The notes under the pieces: generated by a model
Databases searched by the model: none
What the model saw: only the letters and a program-made list of their open reading frames with translations
Told to the model about the DNA's origin: nothing
Made by a program: the position numbers and the translations under genes
Shown here: positions 19,516 to 29,912 of the stretch, piece after piece
Numbering within the stretch: the first letter of the stretch is position 1
Layout of the letters: the number at the start of each line of letters is the position of its first letter
Assembly: GCA_002354655.1 (NCBI GenBank)
Contig: DELY01000001.1
Span: 71,006-135,005 of the forward strand
Reading direction: 5' to 3'
Origin: Pseudomonas sp. UBA2684
GTDB lineage: Bacteria > Pseudomonadota > Gammaproteobacteria > Pseudomonadales > Pseudomonadaceae
DNA length: 64,000 nt

Positions 19516-19535
19516 TCGAATATACGTATTTACGA
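19516..19535. promoter_or_regulatory. Candidate ArsR operator, palindrome centred on ATACGTAT
   Basis: TCGAATATACGTATTTACGA reads almost the same on both strands. It lies 29 bp upstream of the first ars gene, in an AT-rich stretch suited to a promoter. A related sequence, CTCGTATATCCGTATT, is at 19659-19674, near the divergent gene at 19744. Binding is inferred. Confidence 0.7.
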
Positions 19536-19743
19536 ATATTAGGTAAAGCTTTGGGCGCTAATTGCTAGGGCCCACGCAGCCATTCGCGCTACATAATCGG
19601 GGTTTAGTGGGTTTTTGATAGTGGAGGCGTGGTTCTTTGCTTAAGTAATATCTGGTTACTCGTATATCCGTATTTTGTAATTAATCTGTCATCGCAGCCG
19701 CTTTAGGCTCTGCAACACCTTAACCCCAAGCAGGAACCTTGCG

Positions 19744-20013
19744 ATGAAGAAGCTCACCCTGACCGCGATGCTGCTGAGCAGCCTGTTCGCCAGCGCGACG
19801 TTTGCCAGCCAATACGACAAACCCGGTTTCGTGACCGAGATCGAGGACGGCCGCCTGTGGGTCTTCCGCGAAGGCTCGCCAGAGCTGGAAGACTTCAAGA
19901 AAACCGGCGAACCGGCCAAGCAATTCACCGACATCGGTTCCGGTCCGGAAGGTATGACGGTCAAATCCGCCGACGAAAAAACGTTGCAGGACTACTTGCA
20001 GTCGCTGAAATAA
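19744..20013 (+). CDS. Small exported protein of unknown function, divergent from the ars operon
   Basis: An 89-residue protein with a clear signal peptide (MKKLTLTAMLLSSLFASATF, cleaved after the following alanine) and a mature domain of about 68 residues: YDKPGFVTEIEDGRLWVFRE, then a charged helix ending TLQDYLQSLK. It has no cysteine, so it is not an obvious metal or arsenic thiol binder. Similar short exported proteins occur in Pseudomonas, but I know no function. The promoter region is shared with the ars operon and has an ArsR-like half-site, so arsenic control is possible (inference). A strong terminator follows. Confidence 0.85.
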   Translation: MKKLTLTAMLLSSLFASATFASQYDKPGFVTEIEDGRLWVFREGSPELEDFKKTGEPAKQFTDIGSGPEGMTVKSADEKTLQDYLQSLK

Positions 20014-20040
20014 CCCCGTCGTAACAGGCTTCTCGACTCG

Positions 20041-20072
20041 GCAAGGCCCCGCTAAAACCGGGGCCTTGCTGT
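20041..20072 (+). terminator. Rho-independent terminator after the small exported protein
   Basis: GCAAGGCCCCG-CTAAAAC-CGGGGCCTTGC, then TGTTTGTT. The 340 bp that follow, to 20415, hold no gene I can support. Confidence 0.85.
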
Positions 20073-20415
20073 TTGTTGGGCGTCTCCGAGTTGGGTGGCA
20101 AGCGGTTACCCGGCAAACGCTACCGCCGCCTTGGCGGCTGCTATGTTTTCAGCGTGCTGCGTTTGCCGTTTGTCGCCGGTGTGACGGCGCAACACCGGGC
20201 ATTTGCCGGATGCACCTGGTGTTGCCGCGGCGGCAAAGCGCGCCGTGCGGGTGGCCCGAGGCGCTAAGCGGCGCCGCAGTTGTGGCGGGTGCAGAAAAAA
20301 ATGCGCAGGCCTTGTCGATCTCGTCGCGGCTGCTTCGACTATTCAGTACAACCGGCCGCACAGGCGTCATGACCCGCCAGGGTGGCCGGACCCTAGCTGA
20401 TCAGGAGGTGCGACG

Positions 20416-20841
20416 ATGCGATTTATGGTGATAGTCAAAGCCAGCCAGGCGTCCGAGGCGGGCGAGATGCCCAGCGAGCAATTGCTGGCGGCGATGGGCG
20501 AGTACAACGAGGCGCTGCTCAAGGCCGGCGTATTGCTCGCCGGAGAGGGCTTGCAACCCAGCGCCAAGGGCGCACGGGTGAGGTTTTCCGGGGCCCAGCG
20601 TTCGGTTATCGACGGCCCTTTTGCCGAGACCAAAGAGCTGATCGCCGGCTTCTGGATATTTCAGGTGTCGTCGCTGGACGAGGCGGTCGAGTGGGTCAAG
20701 CGCTGTCCCAACCCGATGCCGGGAGATGCTGAGATCGAAATCCGCCAGGTGTTCGAGGCCGAGGACTTCGGCGCCGAATTCACCCCCGAACTGCGCGAGC
20801 AGGAAGCGCGTCTGCGCGCGCACATCAACCGCCAAGACTGA
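20416..20841 (+). CDS. YCII/DGPF-domain protein
   Basis: A 141-residue cytoplasmic protein of the YCII-related fold, with the hallmark DGPFAETKELIAGFWIFQV, the source of the DGPF name. MRFMVIVKASQASEAGEMPS is the usual first strand. The family is often encoded beside ECF sigma factors or VOC proteins and has no settled function. Here it is followed after 92 bp by a VOC-fold gene on the same strand. A GGAGG ribosome site precedes the start. I do not see the ECF sigma gene. Confidence 0.9.
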   Translation: MRFMVIVKASQASEAGEMPSEQLLAAMGEYNEALLKAGVLLAGEGLQPSAKGARVRFSGAQRSVIDGPFAETKELIAGFWIFQVSSLDEAVEWVKRCPNPMPGDAEIEIRQVFEAEDFGAEFTPELREQEARLRAHINRQD

Positions 20842-20933
20842 GCAGCAACGCCCCCAGGCGCGCTGCTGGCGTTGCGTTGCGAACGTCTGGAGAACGGCGT
20901 TCGAGAGTTTTACAACCGCTGAGGAGAACACCG

Positions 20934-21353
20934 ATGAAGATCCATGCCTACCTGACGTTCGACGGCCAGTGCGAGGCCGCCTTCAATTTCTACGCCGAGT
21001 GCCTGGGCGGCAGCCTGGAGATGATGCGCTTCGCCGAGTGTCCCGATGCCGGCGAGATTCCGGCGGAGTTTCACCAGCGCATCATGCATGTCTGCCTGAC
21101 CGTGGGCGACCAACTGCTGATGGCCTCCGACAGCATCCCGCAATGCCCCTACGAGGGCATCAAGGGGTGTTCGATCTCGTTGCAGGTGGCTAACGTGCCT
21201 GAAGCCGAGCGCCTGTACGCCGCGTTGTCTGCCCAGGGTTCCGTGCAGATGGAGCTGCAACAGACCTTCTGGGCCACGCGCTTCGCCATGCTCACCGACC
21301 GCTTCGGCGTGTCCTGGATGATCAACTGCGCGGTGGACAGCCAGACGGGCTGA
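20934..21353 (+). CDS. VOC-family protein, PhnB-like
   Basis: A 139-residue glyoxalase-fold protein starting MKIHAYLTFDGQCEAAFNFY after GAGGAGAACACC. FYAECLGGSLEMMRFAEC and FWATRFAMLTDRFGVSWMIN are the PhnB/3-demethylubiquinone-methyltransferase-like signatures (the DRFGVSWMIN ending is diagnostic). The family binds small molecules or metals, and the true activity is unknown. It is paired with the DGPF gene, as is common in Pseudomonas. Confidence 0.9.
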   Translation: MKIHAYLTFDGQCEAAFNFYAECLGGSLEMMRFAECPDAGEIPAEFHQRIMHVCLTVGDQLLMASDSIPQCPYEGIKGCSISLQVANVPEAERLYAALSAQGSVQMELQQTFWATRFAMLTDRFGVSWMINCAVDSQTG

Positions 21354-21380
21354 GCGCCGAGCCCTCCGGGACGCTATTGC

Positions 21381-21420
21381 GGCCAAGGCCATGCACCCTT
21401 GCGGGCATGGCCTTGGCCCG
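21381..21420. terminator. Hairpin between two convergent genes
   Basis: GGCCAAGGCCATGC and GCATGGCCTTGGCC are perfect reverse complements with a 10-base loop. There is no T run, so it is a weak terminator by itself, but its position between converging genes supports a bidirectional role. Confidence 0.6.
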
Positions 21421-21426
21421 CGAGGG

Positions 21427-23679
21427 TCAGCTGGCCAACACCAGCGGCGCTACTTCGTGCTCGGTGACGCCGGCGAGGAACTCGTCGCCCCAGCGGCGAA
21501 TGTCGTTGTAGCTGACGATATCGAACAGTTCGCGCAGCCGCGCCTGGGCCTCAGCCTTGGGCATGTTCAGCGCCAGGTAGCAGGTGCTCGCCAGGTCGGC
21601 GGTGTCGTGCGGGTTGGTCAGCAGCGCGCCCTTGAGTTCGGCGGCGGCGCCGGCGAACTCTGAGAGCGCCAAAACGCCATGGCCTTGCAGCAGGCCTTGG
21701 GTGGCGACGAATTCCTTGGCCACCAGGTTGAGGCCGTCGCGCAACGGGGTGATCCACATCACGTCGGCCATGGCGTACCAGGCCACCACCTGGTCGAACG
21801 GGAAGCTGCGGAAGAAGAACTGCACTGGCGTCCAGCCGATGCGGGCGAAGCGACCATTGATGCGCCCTACGGCCTGTTCGATCTGCGCTTGCAGTTCGTC
21901 GTAGATGGTCATTTCACTGGCGGCAGGCACGCAGATGCTGACCAGGGTGACCTTGCCGAGCAGTTCCGGGTTGTCCGCCAGCAGCCGTTCGAAGGCTTGG
22001 AGCTTTTCCAGGATGCCCTTGGTGTAGTCGAGGCGTTCCACCGAGAGGATCAGCTTGATCCCGCTGAGCTCCTTGCGCAGCCGCGTCATCTGTTGCTGGG
22101 TCTGCTCCAGCGCCAGGGCATTGCGCACGCGGTCGATATCCAGGCCGACCGGATGGGCGCCGAGCTTGACCACCCGGCTGCCGGTGTCGACGGCCGTGGT
22201 CATGCGTTCCAGGCCCACGGCGCAGCCATAGGTGATGAAGCGCGGTGCGCAGTTCTGCCGGCTGACGGTTTGTAGCGGGGTGACGCCGCGCGCCACGTCG
22301 ACGAAGTTCTCCACCTGGCGCGGGATGTGAAAGCCGATGTAGTCGCATTGCAGCAGGCTGCCAATGATTTGCCGGCGCCAGGGCAGCACGTTGAACACGT
22401 CCGCCGAAGGGAAATAGGTGTGGTGGAAAAAGGCGATGCGCAGGTCCGGGCGCAGCTCGCGCAGGTAGCCGGGAACCATCCACAGGTTGTAATCGTGCAG
22501 CCAGACGATGGCGCCCTCGGCGGCTTCCAGGGCGGTGCGCTCGGCGAAGGCGCGGTTGACCTTGAGGAACACCTGCCAGTCGTCCTCGTTGAAGGTGGCG
22601 CGCTCCCAGAAGGTGTGCAGGGTCGGCCAGAAGGCTTCCTTGGAGAAGCGCTTGTAGAAGATGTCGACCTCTGCCTTGCTCAACTTGACCCGCGCGGCGG
22701 TGAGCCTGGGGTAGCGCTCGGCGTCGACCGTGGTGTGCGTGTCGAATGCCTCGTCGCCGTCTTCGTGCACCGCCCAGGCGACCCAGGAGCCCGGGCGGCC
22801 ATCGCCGAAGAAGCTCAGCAGGGTAGGGATGATGCCGTTGGGCGAGGTCGGCCGGCGCCGTTGCAGGGCGCCGCCGACGCGGTGTTCTTCATAGGGCAGG
22901 CGGTGGTAGACCATGACCATTTGCGCCTGTCCGGGCTTGGCCGCCAGGCGCCGTTCGGCGGCAATCCCGTGTTCGCCGAGAAAACCGAAGTGCACGAATG
23001 CCTGGAGAATCCCGCCGCAGCCGGGGCGGCTGGCGTGCAGGGTGCGCGAATAGGCTTCGGTGGCTTGCAGCAGGCCCGCCTCGGACTCGCCGACGCACAC
23101 GCCCTTGAAGGTGCCGCTGAGCATGCTCAGGTCATTGAGGGTGTCGCCCGCGGTCAAGACCTGATCGTTGTCGATGCCCAGCCAGTTGGCCAGGGCTTGC
23201 AGGCTGCTGCCTTTGTTGACGCCCTGCGGCAGAAAATCCAGGTAACGCTCGGCGGAGTAGAGCAGGTCGCAGCCCAAGGCTTGCGCGGCGTCTTGCAGGG
23301 CCGGATCGGCGGCCTGCGCGGGGCTGCAGAAGTACGAGCAGCGGCGCATTTGCGGTACGTCCTGGCGCTCCAGGGCGAAGCCTTCGATGGCGCTGGCGAC
23401 CTGGCTTTCGCCGGGCCACAGGGCATCCACCTGGCTTTGCAGCGGCTGGATCGGTTGCAGGGTATCGCCATGGGTGAAGCTGGCGCCGACGTCGGAAATG
23501 ATGAAGTCCGGTTGCGGCAAGGTCGGGTCGGCCAGTAGCGGCAGCACCGCCTCGAGGCTGCGGCCGGTGACGTAAGCCAGGCGGATTTCCGGGTGGGCGG
23601 CGATGGTCTGGTAAAGACTCAGGCGATCCTCGGGATCGCCAGCGAGAAAGGTTCCATCGAGATCGGTGGCAAGTAGCAT
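21427..23679 (-). CDS. ggpPS: Bifunctional glucosylglycerol-phosphate phosphatase/synthase (GgpPS)
   Basis: A 750-residue fusion. Residues 1-250 are a HAD phosphatase (motif I TDLDGTFLAG; motif IV region LTAGDTLNDLSML). From about 255 a GT20 synthase follows, with GWTPVQFFFRSFPFDQVVAW, then AMADVMWITPLRDGLNLVAK. The FFFRSFPF stretch resembles glucosylglycerol-phosphate synthases more than trehalose-phosphate synthases, and this N-terminal-phosphatase arrangement is known for GgpPS. It would join ADP-glucose and glycerol 3-phosphate and dephosphorylate the product to glucosylglycerol, a salt-stress solute. A trehalose role is the alternative. A good AAGGAGA site precedes the start. Confidence 0.85.
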   Translation of the reverse strand: MLLATDLDGTFLAGDPEDRLSLYQTIAAHPEIRLAYVTGRSLEAVLPLLADPTLPQPDFIISDVGASFTHGDTLQPIQPLQSQVDALWPGESQVASAIEGFALERQDVPQMRRCSYFCSPAQAADPALQDAAQALGCDLLYSAERYLDFLPQGVNKGSSLQALANWLGIDNDQVLTAGDTLNDLSMLSGTFKGVCVGESEAGLLQATEAYSRTLHASRPGCGGILQAFVHFGFLGEHGIAAERRLAAKPGQAQMVMVYHRLPYEEHRVGGALQRRRPTSPNGIIPTLLSFFGDGRPGSWVAWAVHEDGDEAFDTHTTVDAERYPRLTAARVKLSKAEVDIFYKRFSKEAFWPTLHTFWERATFNEDDWQVFLKVNRAFAERTALEAAEGAIVWLHDYNLWMVPGYLRELRPDLRIAFFHHTYFPSADVFNVLPWRRQIIGSLLQCDYIGFHIPRQVENFVDVARGVTPLQTVSRQNCAPRFITYGCAVGLERMTTAVDTGSRVVKLGAHPVGLDIDRVRNALALEQTQQQMTRLRKELSGIKLILSVERLDYTKGILEKLQAFERLLADNPELLGKVTLVSICVPAASEMTIYDELQAQIEQAVGRINGRFARIGWTPVQFFFRSFPFDQVVAWYAMADVMWITPLRDGLNLVAKEFVATQGLLQGHGVLALSEFAGAAAELKGALLTNPHDTADLASTCYLALNMPKAEAQARLRELFDIVSYNDIRRWGDEFLAGVTEHEVAPLVLAS

Positions 23680-23793
23680 GCGCAGTCTCCTTATGCAGTT
23701 GACGCGCCGACATGGGCCGACGTGCTAAGTGTCGGGCGTACTCGCCTCGCGGCGGTCGCCTCTTTTGTGGTGCAGGCGCCGGGCAGCCGGCGT

Positions 23794-25053
23794 CTACGGT
23801 GAAGGGGGCTTGGGTTCCTCGTGCGGGTCGTCGCTGGGCGGCGCATCGGGCATCAGCTCCAGCACCGTGTGGCTGGTGCGCAGCATCGGCATGAAGTGCC
23901 CGTGCGGCTCGCTGACCAGATCGCTGACATGGCGCAGGCGGTACAACGTGTAGGCGGCGAGCAGGCCGAGGGTCGCGGCGAAGTACAGTGGCAGCGCCTG
24001 CGCGCCGAGGTGCTGCATCAGCAACCCGGCCAGCAGTGGGCCGCACACCGAGCCGATGCCATTGACCATCAGCAGGCTGCTGGAGCCGGCCAGAATCTCA
24101 TCGCTGTGCAATTGGTCGATCAACTGCGCCACGGCAATCGGGTAGATGGCAAACGCCAGCCCGCCCCAGATAAACATCAGCCCGAGCAACAGGCGGCCGG
24201 CTGGCAGCAGGCTCATCAGCACGGCCACCAGCACCGCCAGCGCGACCACCCAGAACAGCACCTGGCGGCGGTCATGTTTGTCCGAGTAGAGGCCGATCGG
24301 CCATTGCAGCAGGGCGCCGCCGAGAATCGTGCTGCTCATCAGCAGGCCCACGCCGGTGGCATCGAAGCCGTGCAGGCTGGCATAGACCGGCGCCATGCCC
24401 CAGAACGCGCCGAGCGCCAGGCCGGACAAACCGGCGGCGGCAATCGCCAGTGGGGCGATGCCGAGCAGTTGGCGCAGGTTGGTGTGCAGGGTCTCCGGCA
24501 CGCTGGGCTGGAGTTGTCGGGTCAGGGTGATCGGCATCAGCGCCGCGCTGATCAGCATGGCCGCGAGCACGAAGAGGATGAATTCGCTGGGGTCGGCGAG
24601 GTTGAGCAGCTGCTGCGCCGCAGCCAGCGCCCCGAGGTTGACCGCCATGTACACGGCGAACACCTGGCCGCGTTTGTCGTTGGGCACCTGCGCGTTGAGC
24701 CAGCTCTCGATCACCATGTACAGGCTGACCAGCGCCAGGCCGTAGAGCACGCGCAGGCCCAGCCAGACCCAGGGGTCGACGATCAGCACATGCAGCAGGG
24801 CGGTGATGGCGGCCAGCGCGGCACAAAACGCGAACGCACGGATATGCCCAACGCGACGTACCAGCGGAATCGCCAGCCAAGTGCCGAGGAGAAAACCGAC
24901 AAAGTACCCGGACATAATCAGTCCGAGCATCGAGGTGGAGTAGCCTTCGGCGACGCCACGCAGGGTCAGTAGGGTGTTGAGCAGGCCATTGCCGAGGAGG
25001 AGTAACGCAACCCCACCGAGCAATGAGCTGATAGGGGCAATCAGGGACCACAT
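23794..25053 (-). CDS. MFS transporter, YcaD-like
   Basis: A 419-residue protein with about 12 membrane helices. MSGYFVGFLLGTWLAIPLVR is the early MFS loop, and RVLYGLALVSLYMVIESWLN is characteristic of the YcaD group. The C-terminal tail is hydrophilic and proline-rich (PPSDDPHEEPKPPSP). It lies 114 bp upstream of ggpPS on the same strand, so both may be read from one promoter. YcaD-like proteins have no known substrate. A link to osmolyte transport is speculation from position only. Confidence 0.87.
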   Translation of the reverse strand: MWSLIAPISSLLGGVALLLLGNGLLNTLLTLRGVAEGYSTSMLGLIMSGYFVGFLLGTWLAIPLVRRVGHIRAFAFCAALAAITALLHVLIVDPWVWLGLRVLYGLALVSLYMVIESWLNAQVPNDKRGQVFAVYMAVNLGALAAAQQLLNLADPSEFILFVLAAMLISAALMPITLTRQLQPSVPETLHTNLRQLLGIAPLAIAAAGLSGLALGAFWGMAPVYASLHGFDATGVGLLMSSTILGGALLQWPIGLYSDKHDRRQVLFWVVALAVLVAVLMSLLPAGRLLLGLMFIWGGLAFAIYPIAVAQLIDQLHSDEILAGSSSLLMVNGIGSVCGPLLAGLLMQHLGAQALPLYFAATLGLLAAYTLYRLRHVSDLVSEPHGHFMPMLRTSHTVLELMPDAPPSDDPHEEPKPPSP

Positions 25054-25262
25054 GGCGAACTACCCTAGGGAACTATGCCGCTGAGTGCAAGCATGAAGGG
25101 TGCCAGTGCTTAGCCAGGTAACTAATTAAATTATTGTTTTTAAAGGTTTATTTTTATAGATAAACGGTCTTTTGAATATTTTTGCTCACCCGCTGGCTTC
25201 CTCTTTGGGGCACGGCGATTCGGGGTGCACCACCTTGGTCCTTGCTTTGGAGCAGCCCCTGT

Positions 25263-25321
25263 CGCGACTAAAGCCCCTCCCGCAGGATTCGCGACTACTT
25301 GTGGGAGGGGCTTTAGCCGCG
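25263..25321. repeat. REP-type palindrome (GGGAGGGGCTTTAGCCGCG family)
   Basis: GCGACTAAAGCCCCTCCCGCA pairs with TGTGGGAGGGGCTTTAGCCGC. It lies in the gap between the MFS and phhC genes. Relatives are at 30846-30919 and 55740-55803. Confidence 0.85.
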
Positions 25322-25339
25322 CTGCTTTTTGCGGTTCTC

Positions 25340-26533
25340 TCAGCCACAGACCCGGGCAATCGCGCTGGCCAGCTGATCCAGACGTTCGGCGTCGAGCCCG
25401 GCCATATTCGCTCGGCCGCTGCCGACCATATAGACGCTGAATTCATCACGCAGGCGCTGCACCTGGGTTGGGCTCAGGCCGGTGTAGGAGAACATGCCGC
25501 GCTGCACCGCGATATGCGCAAAGCGCTCATTCAGTCCGTAAGGCTGCAAGGCTTCGACCAGGCCCGCGCGCAGGCTGGCGACGCGCTGGCGCATGGTTTC
25601 CAGCTCGTTGACCCAGAGGTTGTGCAGTTCACTGTCAGCCAGAATGCTGGCGGCCACTGCCGCGCCGTGCGCAGGCGGGGTCGACCAGAGGTTGCGGGCG
25701 ATAAAGGCCAGTTGGCTGCGGACATCCAGCAGCTTGTCCGCTGTCTCGGCGCAAACCAGTAAGGCGCCGGTGCGCTCGCGGTAGAGGCCGAAGTTCTTCG
25801 AGCAGGAGCTGGTGATCAAGAGTTCCGGCAGCTCGGCGGCAAACAGACGCACGGCCCAGGCGTCGGGCCCCAGGCCATCGCCGAAACCCTGGTAGGCGAA
25901 GTCGATCAGCGGCAGCAGCTCGCGTGCCTTGACCACTTCCAGCACGCGGCGCCAATCGGCTTGCGAGAGGTCGAAGCCGGTCGGGTTGTGGCAACAGGCA
26001 TGCAGCAGCACCACATCGCCTTTGGGCACGTGGCTCAACGCGGCGATCATCGCCTCGACCTGCAACTGGTTGTCCGTGCCGACATAGGGGTAATGGCCGA
26101 CGCGTAGGCCTGCGGCAGCAAAGATGCTCTCGTGGATCGGCCAGGTCGGGTCGCTCAGCCAGATGCCACGGCCCGGCAGACAGTGAGCGATAAAGTCCGC
26201 ACAAAGGCGCAGCGCGCCGGTGCCGCCAGGTGTCTGGGTGGCGCCTGCGCGTTCAGCCAGCAGCGGGCTATCTGCGCCCAGTATCAGCTGGCTAAGCAGG
26301 CTGCCAAACAGTGGGTCGCCATGGCCGCCGATATAGCTCTTGGTCGTTTCGCTTTCCACCAGCCGCTGTTCGGCGAGCTTCACTGCGCGCGGAATCGGCG
26401 TCAGGCCCTGAGCGTCCTTGTACACGCCCACGCCGAGGTCGAGCTTGGCCGGGTTGCGGTCGGCGCGAAAGGCGTCCATCAGGCCGAGAATCGGGTCGCC
26501 AGGCACTCGATTGATGCTGTGGAAATGACTCAC
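25340..26533 (-). CDS. phhC: Aromatic amino acid aminotransferase PhhC
   Basis: A 397-residue class I aminotransferase starting at GTG 26533 ([20 protein letters not shown]); the GTG overlaps the phhB stop codon as GTGA, so the genes are translationally coupled. [14 protein letters not shown] holds the conserved [24 protein letters not shown] the PLP lysine, and [11 protein letters not shown] the substrate-carboxylate arginine. It transfers the amino group of tyrosine or phenylalanine to 2-oxoglutarate. It is the third gene of phhABC. Confidence 0.94.
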   Translation of the reverse strand: MSHFHSINRVPGDPILGLMDAFRADRNPAKLDLGVGVYKDAQGLTPIPRAVKLAEQRLVESETTKSYIGGHGDPLFGSLLSQLILGADSPLLAERAGATQTPGGTGALRLCADFIAHCLPGRGIWLSDPTWPIHESIFAAAGLRVGHYPYVGTDNQLQVEAMIAALSHVPKGDVVLLHACCHNPTGFDLSQADWRRVLEVVKARELLPLIDFAYQGFGDGLGPDAWAVRLFAAELPELLITSSCSKNFGLYRERTGALLVCAETADKLLDVRSQLAFIARNLWSTPPAHGAAVAASILADSELHNLWVNELETMRQRVASLRAGLVEALQPYGLNERFAHIAVQRGMFSYTGLSPTQVQRLRDEFSVYMVGSGRANMAGLDAERLDQLASAIARVCG

Positions 26534-26883
26534 TTGCGGCCCTCGGCGCTGGCTGCCAACAGGTCCGTACGCGCGGCCATGATGAAATCGTTGCGGTGCA
26601 GGCCGCGCATCTCGTGGCTCCACCAGGTAACGGTGACCTTGCCCCATTCGGTGAGCAGGGCCGGGTGGTGGCCCACTTCTTCGGCGATGGCGCCGACCGC
26701 GTTGGTGAAGGCCAGGGCGTGGCGGAAGTTCTTGAACAGGAACACCCGCTCCAGCTCCATATGGTCGTCACGCACTTCGATGTTCCAGTCGGGAATTTCG
26801 CGAAGCAGTTCGGCCAGCTCCTCGTCAGAGACTTTCGGCGCATCGGCGCGGCAGGCTTCGCAGTGGGCTTGGGCAAGGGACAT
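26530..26883 (-). CDS. phhB: Pterin-4a-carbinolamine dehydratase PhhB
   Basis: A 117-residue protein with the family core [40 protein letters not shown] (the two adjacent histidines and the later WSHE are typical). It regenerates the pterin cofactor used by phenylalanine hydroxylase, and in P. aeruginosa it also has a regulatory influence on phhA. It is separated from phhA by 227 bp that carries repeats, and overlaps phhC. Confidence 0.96.
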   Translation of the reverse strand: MSLAQAHCEACRADAPKVSDEELAELLREIPDWNIEVRDDHMELERVFLFKNFRHALAFTNAVGAIAEEVGHHPALLTEWGKVTVTWWSHEMRGLHRNDFIMAARTDLLAASAEGRK

Positions 26884-26931
26884 TAGGATTCTCCAGTGTT
26901 CGGTGGTGAGGGGCCGGATGGGTCGGGCCGC

Positions 26932-27000
26932 GTGGGTTGAGCGCGGCGATACCCATCAAGCCGGGAAATGATGGGTATCGCGATGCTCAACCCATCCTAC
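26932..27000. repeat. Inverted repeat in the phhA-phhB gap
   Basis: TGGGTTGAGCGCGGCGATACCCAT is followed by ATGGGTATCGCGATGCTCAACCCA: two head-to-head copies of the unit at 14533. It may reduce phhB transcription from the phhA promoter or protect the message (inference). Confidence 0.8.
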
Positions 27001-27110
27001 ATAAGCAGTTTCGTCGGGTGGACATGCGCAGCTTGTCCACCATCGGTATACGCCACGGCGCACAAGCCTGCGGCATGTCCGCCCTACAGGCTCAACCCAA
27101 GCTACAGCGG

Positions 27111-27896
27111 TCAGGCGGCTTTCGGCGGAAACTTCGGCGCGTGCAGGCCCAGGCGCATGGCGTGGCGGACCATGCCCATGATGTCTTCGTGGGCCAGGTC
27201 GAACAGGCGCTTGAGTTCCGGCAGAACGAAGTACAGCGGCTGCAAGATGTCGATGCGGTAAGGCGTGCGCATCGCTTCCATGGGCGCGAACGCTTGATGT
27301 TCTGGCTGATTGGACAGGCAATAGACGGTTTCCTTCGGCGAGGAGAGGATGCCGCCTCCATAGATCCGCCGGCCGGCCGGGGTATCGACCAGGCCGAACT
27401 CGATGGTCATCCAGTACAGGCGCGCGAGATAGACGCGCTCTTCCTTGCTCGCCAGGAGGCCGAGCTTGCCGTAGGTATGGGTGAATTCGGCGAACCAGGG
27501 ATTGGTCAGCAGCGGGCAGTGGCCAAAGATCTCGTGGAAGATGTCCGGCTCTTGCAGGTAGTCGAGTTCCTGCGGGCTGCGGATAAAGGTCGCGACGGGG
27601 AATTGCTGGCTGGCCAGCAGCTCGAAAAAAGTCTGGAAGGGGATCAGCGCCGGTACGCGGGCGACGCGCCAGCCGGTGGCGGCGTGCAGCACCGTGTTCA
27701 CCTCGGCCAGCTGCGGAATACGCTCAAGGGGCAGACCGAGTTGCTCAATGCCGTCCAGGTATTCCTGGCAGGCCCGCCCCTCGATCACCTGCAACTGCCG
27801 GGTGATCAGGGTGTTCCACACCTGATGCTCGGCCTCGCTGTAGTGGATAAAACCGTTGTCGTCCGGTTGCCGAGCCACGTACTGCGTACTCTTCAT
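27111..27896 (-). CDS. phhA: Phenylalanine-4-hydroxylase PhhA
   Basis: A 261-residue non-haem iron, pterin-dependent monooxygenase, the usual bacterial length. The iron ligands are in EPDIFHEIFGHCPLL (His121, His126) and YWMTIEFGLV (Glu167). RVPALIPFQTFFELLASQQF matches the family entrance loop. It turns phenylalanine into tyrosine and starts the pathway that PhhC continues. It is divergent from phhR, with a TyrR-like box in the shared region. Confidence 0.97.
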   Translation of the reverse strand: MKSTQYVARQPDDNGFIHYSEAEHQVWNTLITRQLQVIEGRACQEYLDGIEQLGLPLERIPQLAEVNTVLHAATGWRVARVPALIPFQTFFELLASQQFPVATFIRSPQELDYLQEPDIFHEIFGHCPLLTNPWFAEFTHTYGKLGLLASKEERVYLARLYWMTIEFGLVDTPAGRRIYGGGILSSPKETVYCLSNQPEHQAFAPMEAMRTPYRIDILQPLYFVLPELKRLFDLAHEDIMGMVRHAMRLGLHAPKFPPKAA

Positions 27897-28006
27897 CGTT
27901 GCCTCCTGCGGGGGCTTTTGTTGTTGTGTTGGACTATGGATATCGCAGGCGCTGCGCTTATGCAGCCAGGGTCGACAGTATTTCAGCCGAACAACGGCGG
28001 GCTTTT

Positions 28007-28024
28007 CGTAAAGAAATGATTACG
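28007..28024. promoter_or_regulatory. Candidate PhhR (TyrR-type) box
   Basis: CGTAAA-N6-ATTACG fits the known TyrR consensus TGTAAA-N6-TTTACA with three differences and is nearly symmetrical. It sits between the divergent phhA (starts 27896) and phhR (starts 28154), so it could serve both. Confidence 0.65.
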
Positions 28025-28153
28025 TTGCTGCGGGTGAGGCCAGCTGTCGTCTTGCTGCTGGGCTAATCTGTCACATATTCTTGACGAAAAATCCGCTGCT
28101 GCACGCGATTGTTCGCCTACGCGGCCCATAAAAAGCCTGACCAGAGCCCCGCC

Positions 28154-29707
<1,554 letters not shown>

Positions 29708-29884
29708 GGGCGGATTGCGGCGAGTGGGTGAACTCAAGTTCGAATGGCCGCTATCGTCGTCAGGTTAACTACGACCTTGGTGCAATAGCTGATGCGTGGG
29801 CGGGTGGGCGAGACTGCAAGTGTTCCAATCCTGCGTGGTTTGGATGCAAGCGTTTCTCCATTCCGCCCGCGGAATGTGTGGGTA

Positions 29885-29912
29885 GGCGACCTGTTTAGGT
29901 CGCCTTTTTTTC
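29885..29912. terminator. Rho-independent terminator downstream of phhR
   Basis: GGCGACCTGTTTAGGTCGCC then a run of seven T. It overlaps the last codons of the convergent LysR gene, whose ending EKKAT is encoded by the A-rich complement. Confidence 0.85.

Noticed and set aside
20066-20431. 121-codon plus-strand frame before the DGPF gene
   Set aside because: It starts in a terminator, overlaps the next gene and has a composition unlike coding DNA.
22327-23538. 403-codon plus-strand frame opposite ggpPS
   Set aside because: Low-complexity translation with no start signal, opposite a recognisable enzyme.
27897-28006. Sigma-54 promoter for phhA
   Set aside because: A GG-N10-GC spacing exists on the minus strand (TGGCTGCATAAGCGCA), but the -12 element is poor and PhhR lacks a proper GAFTGA loop.
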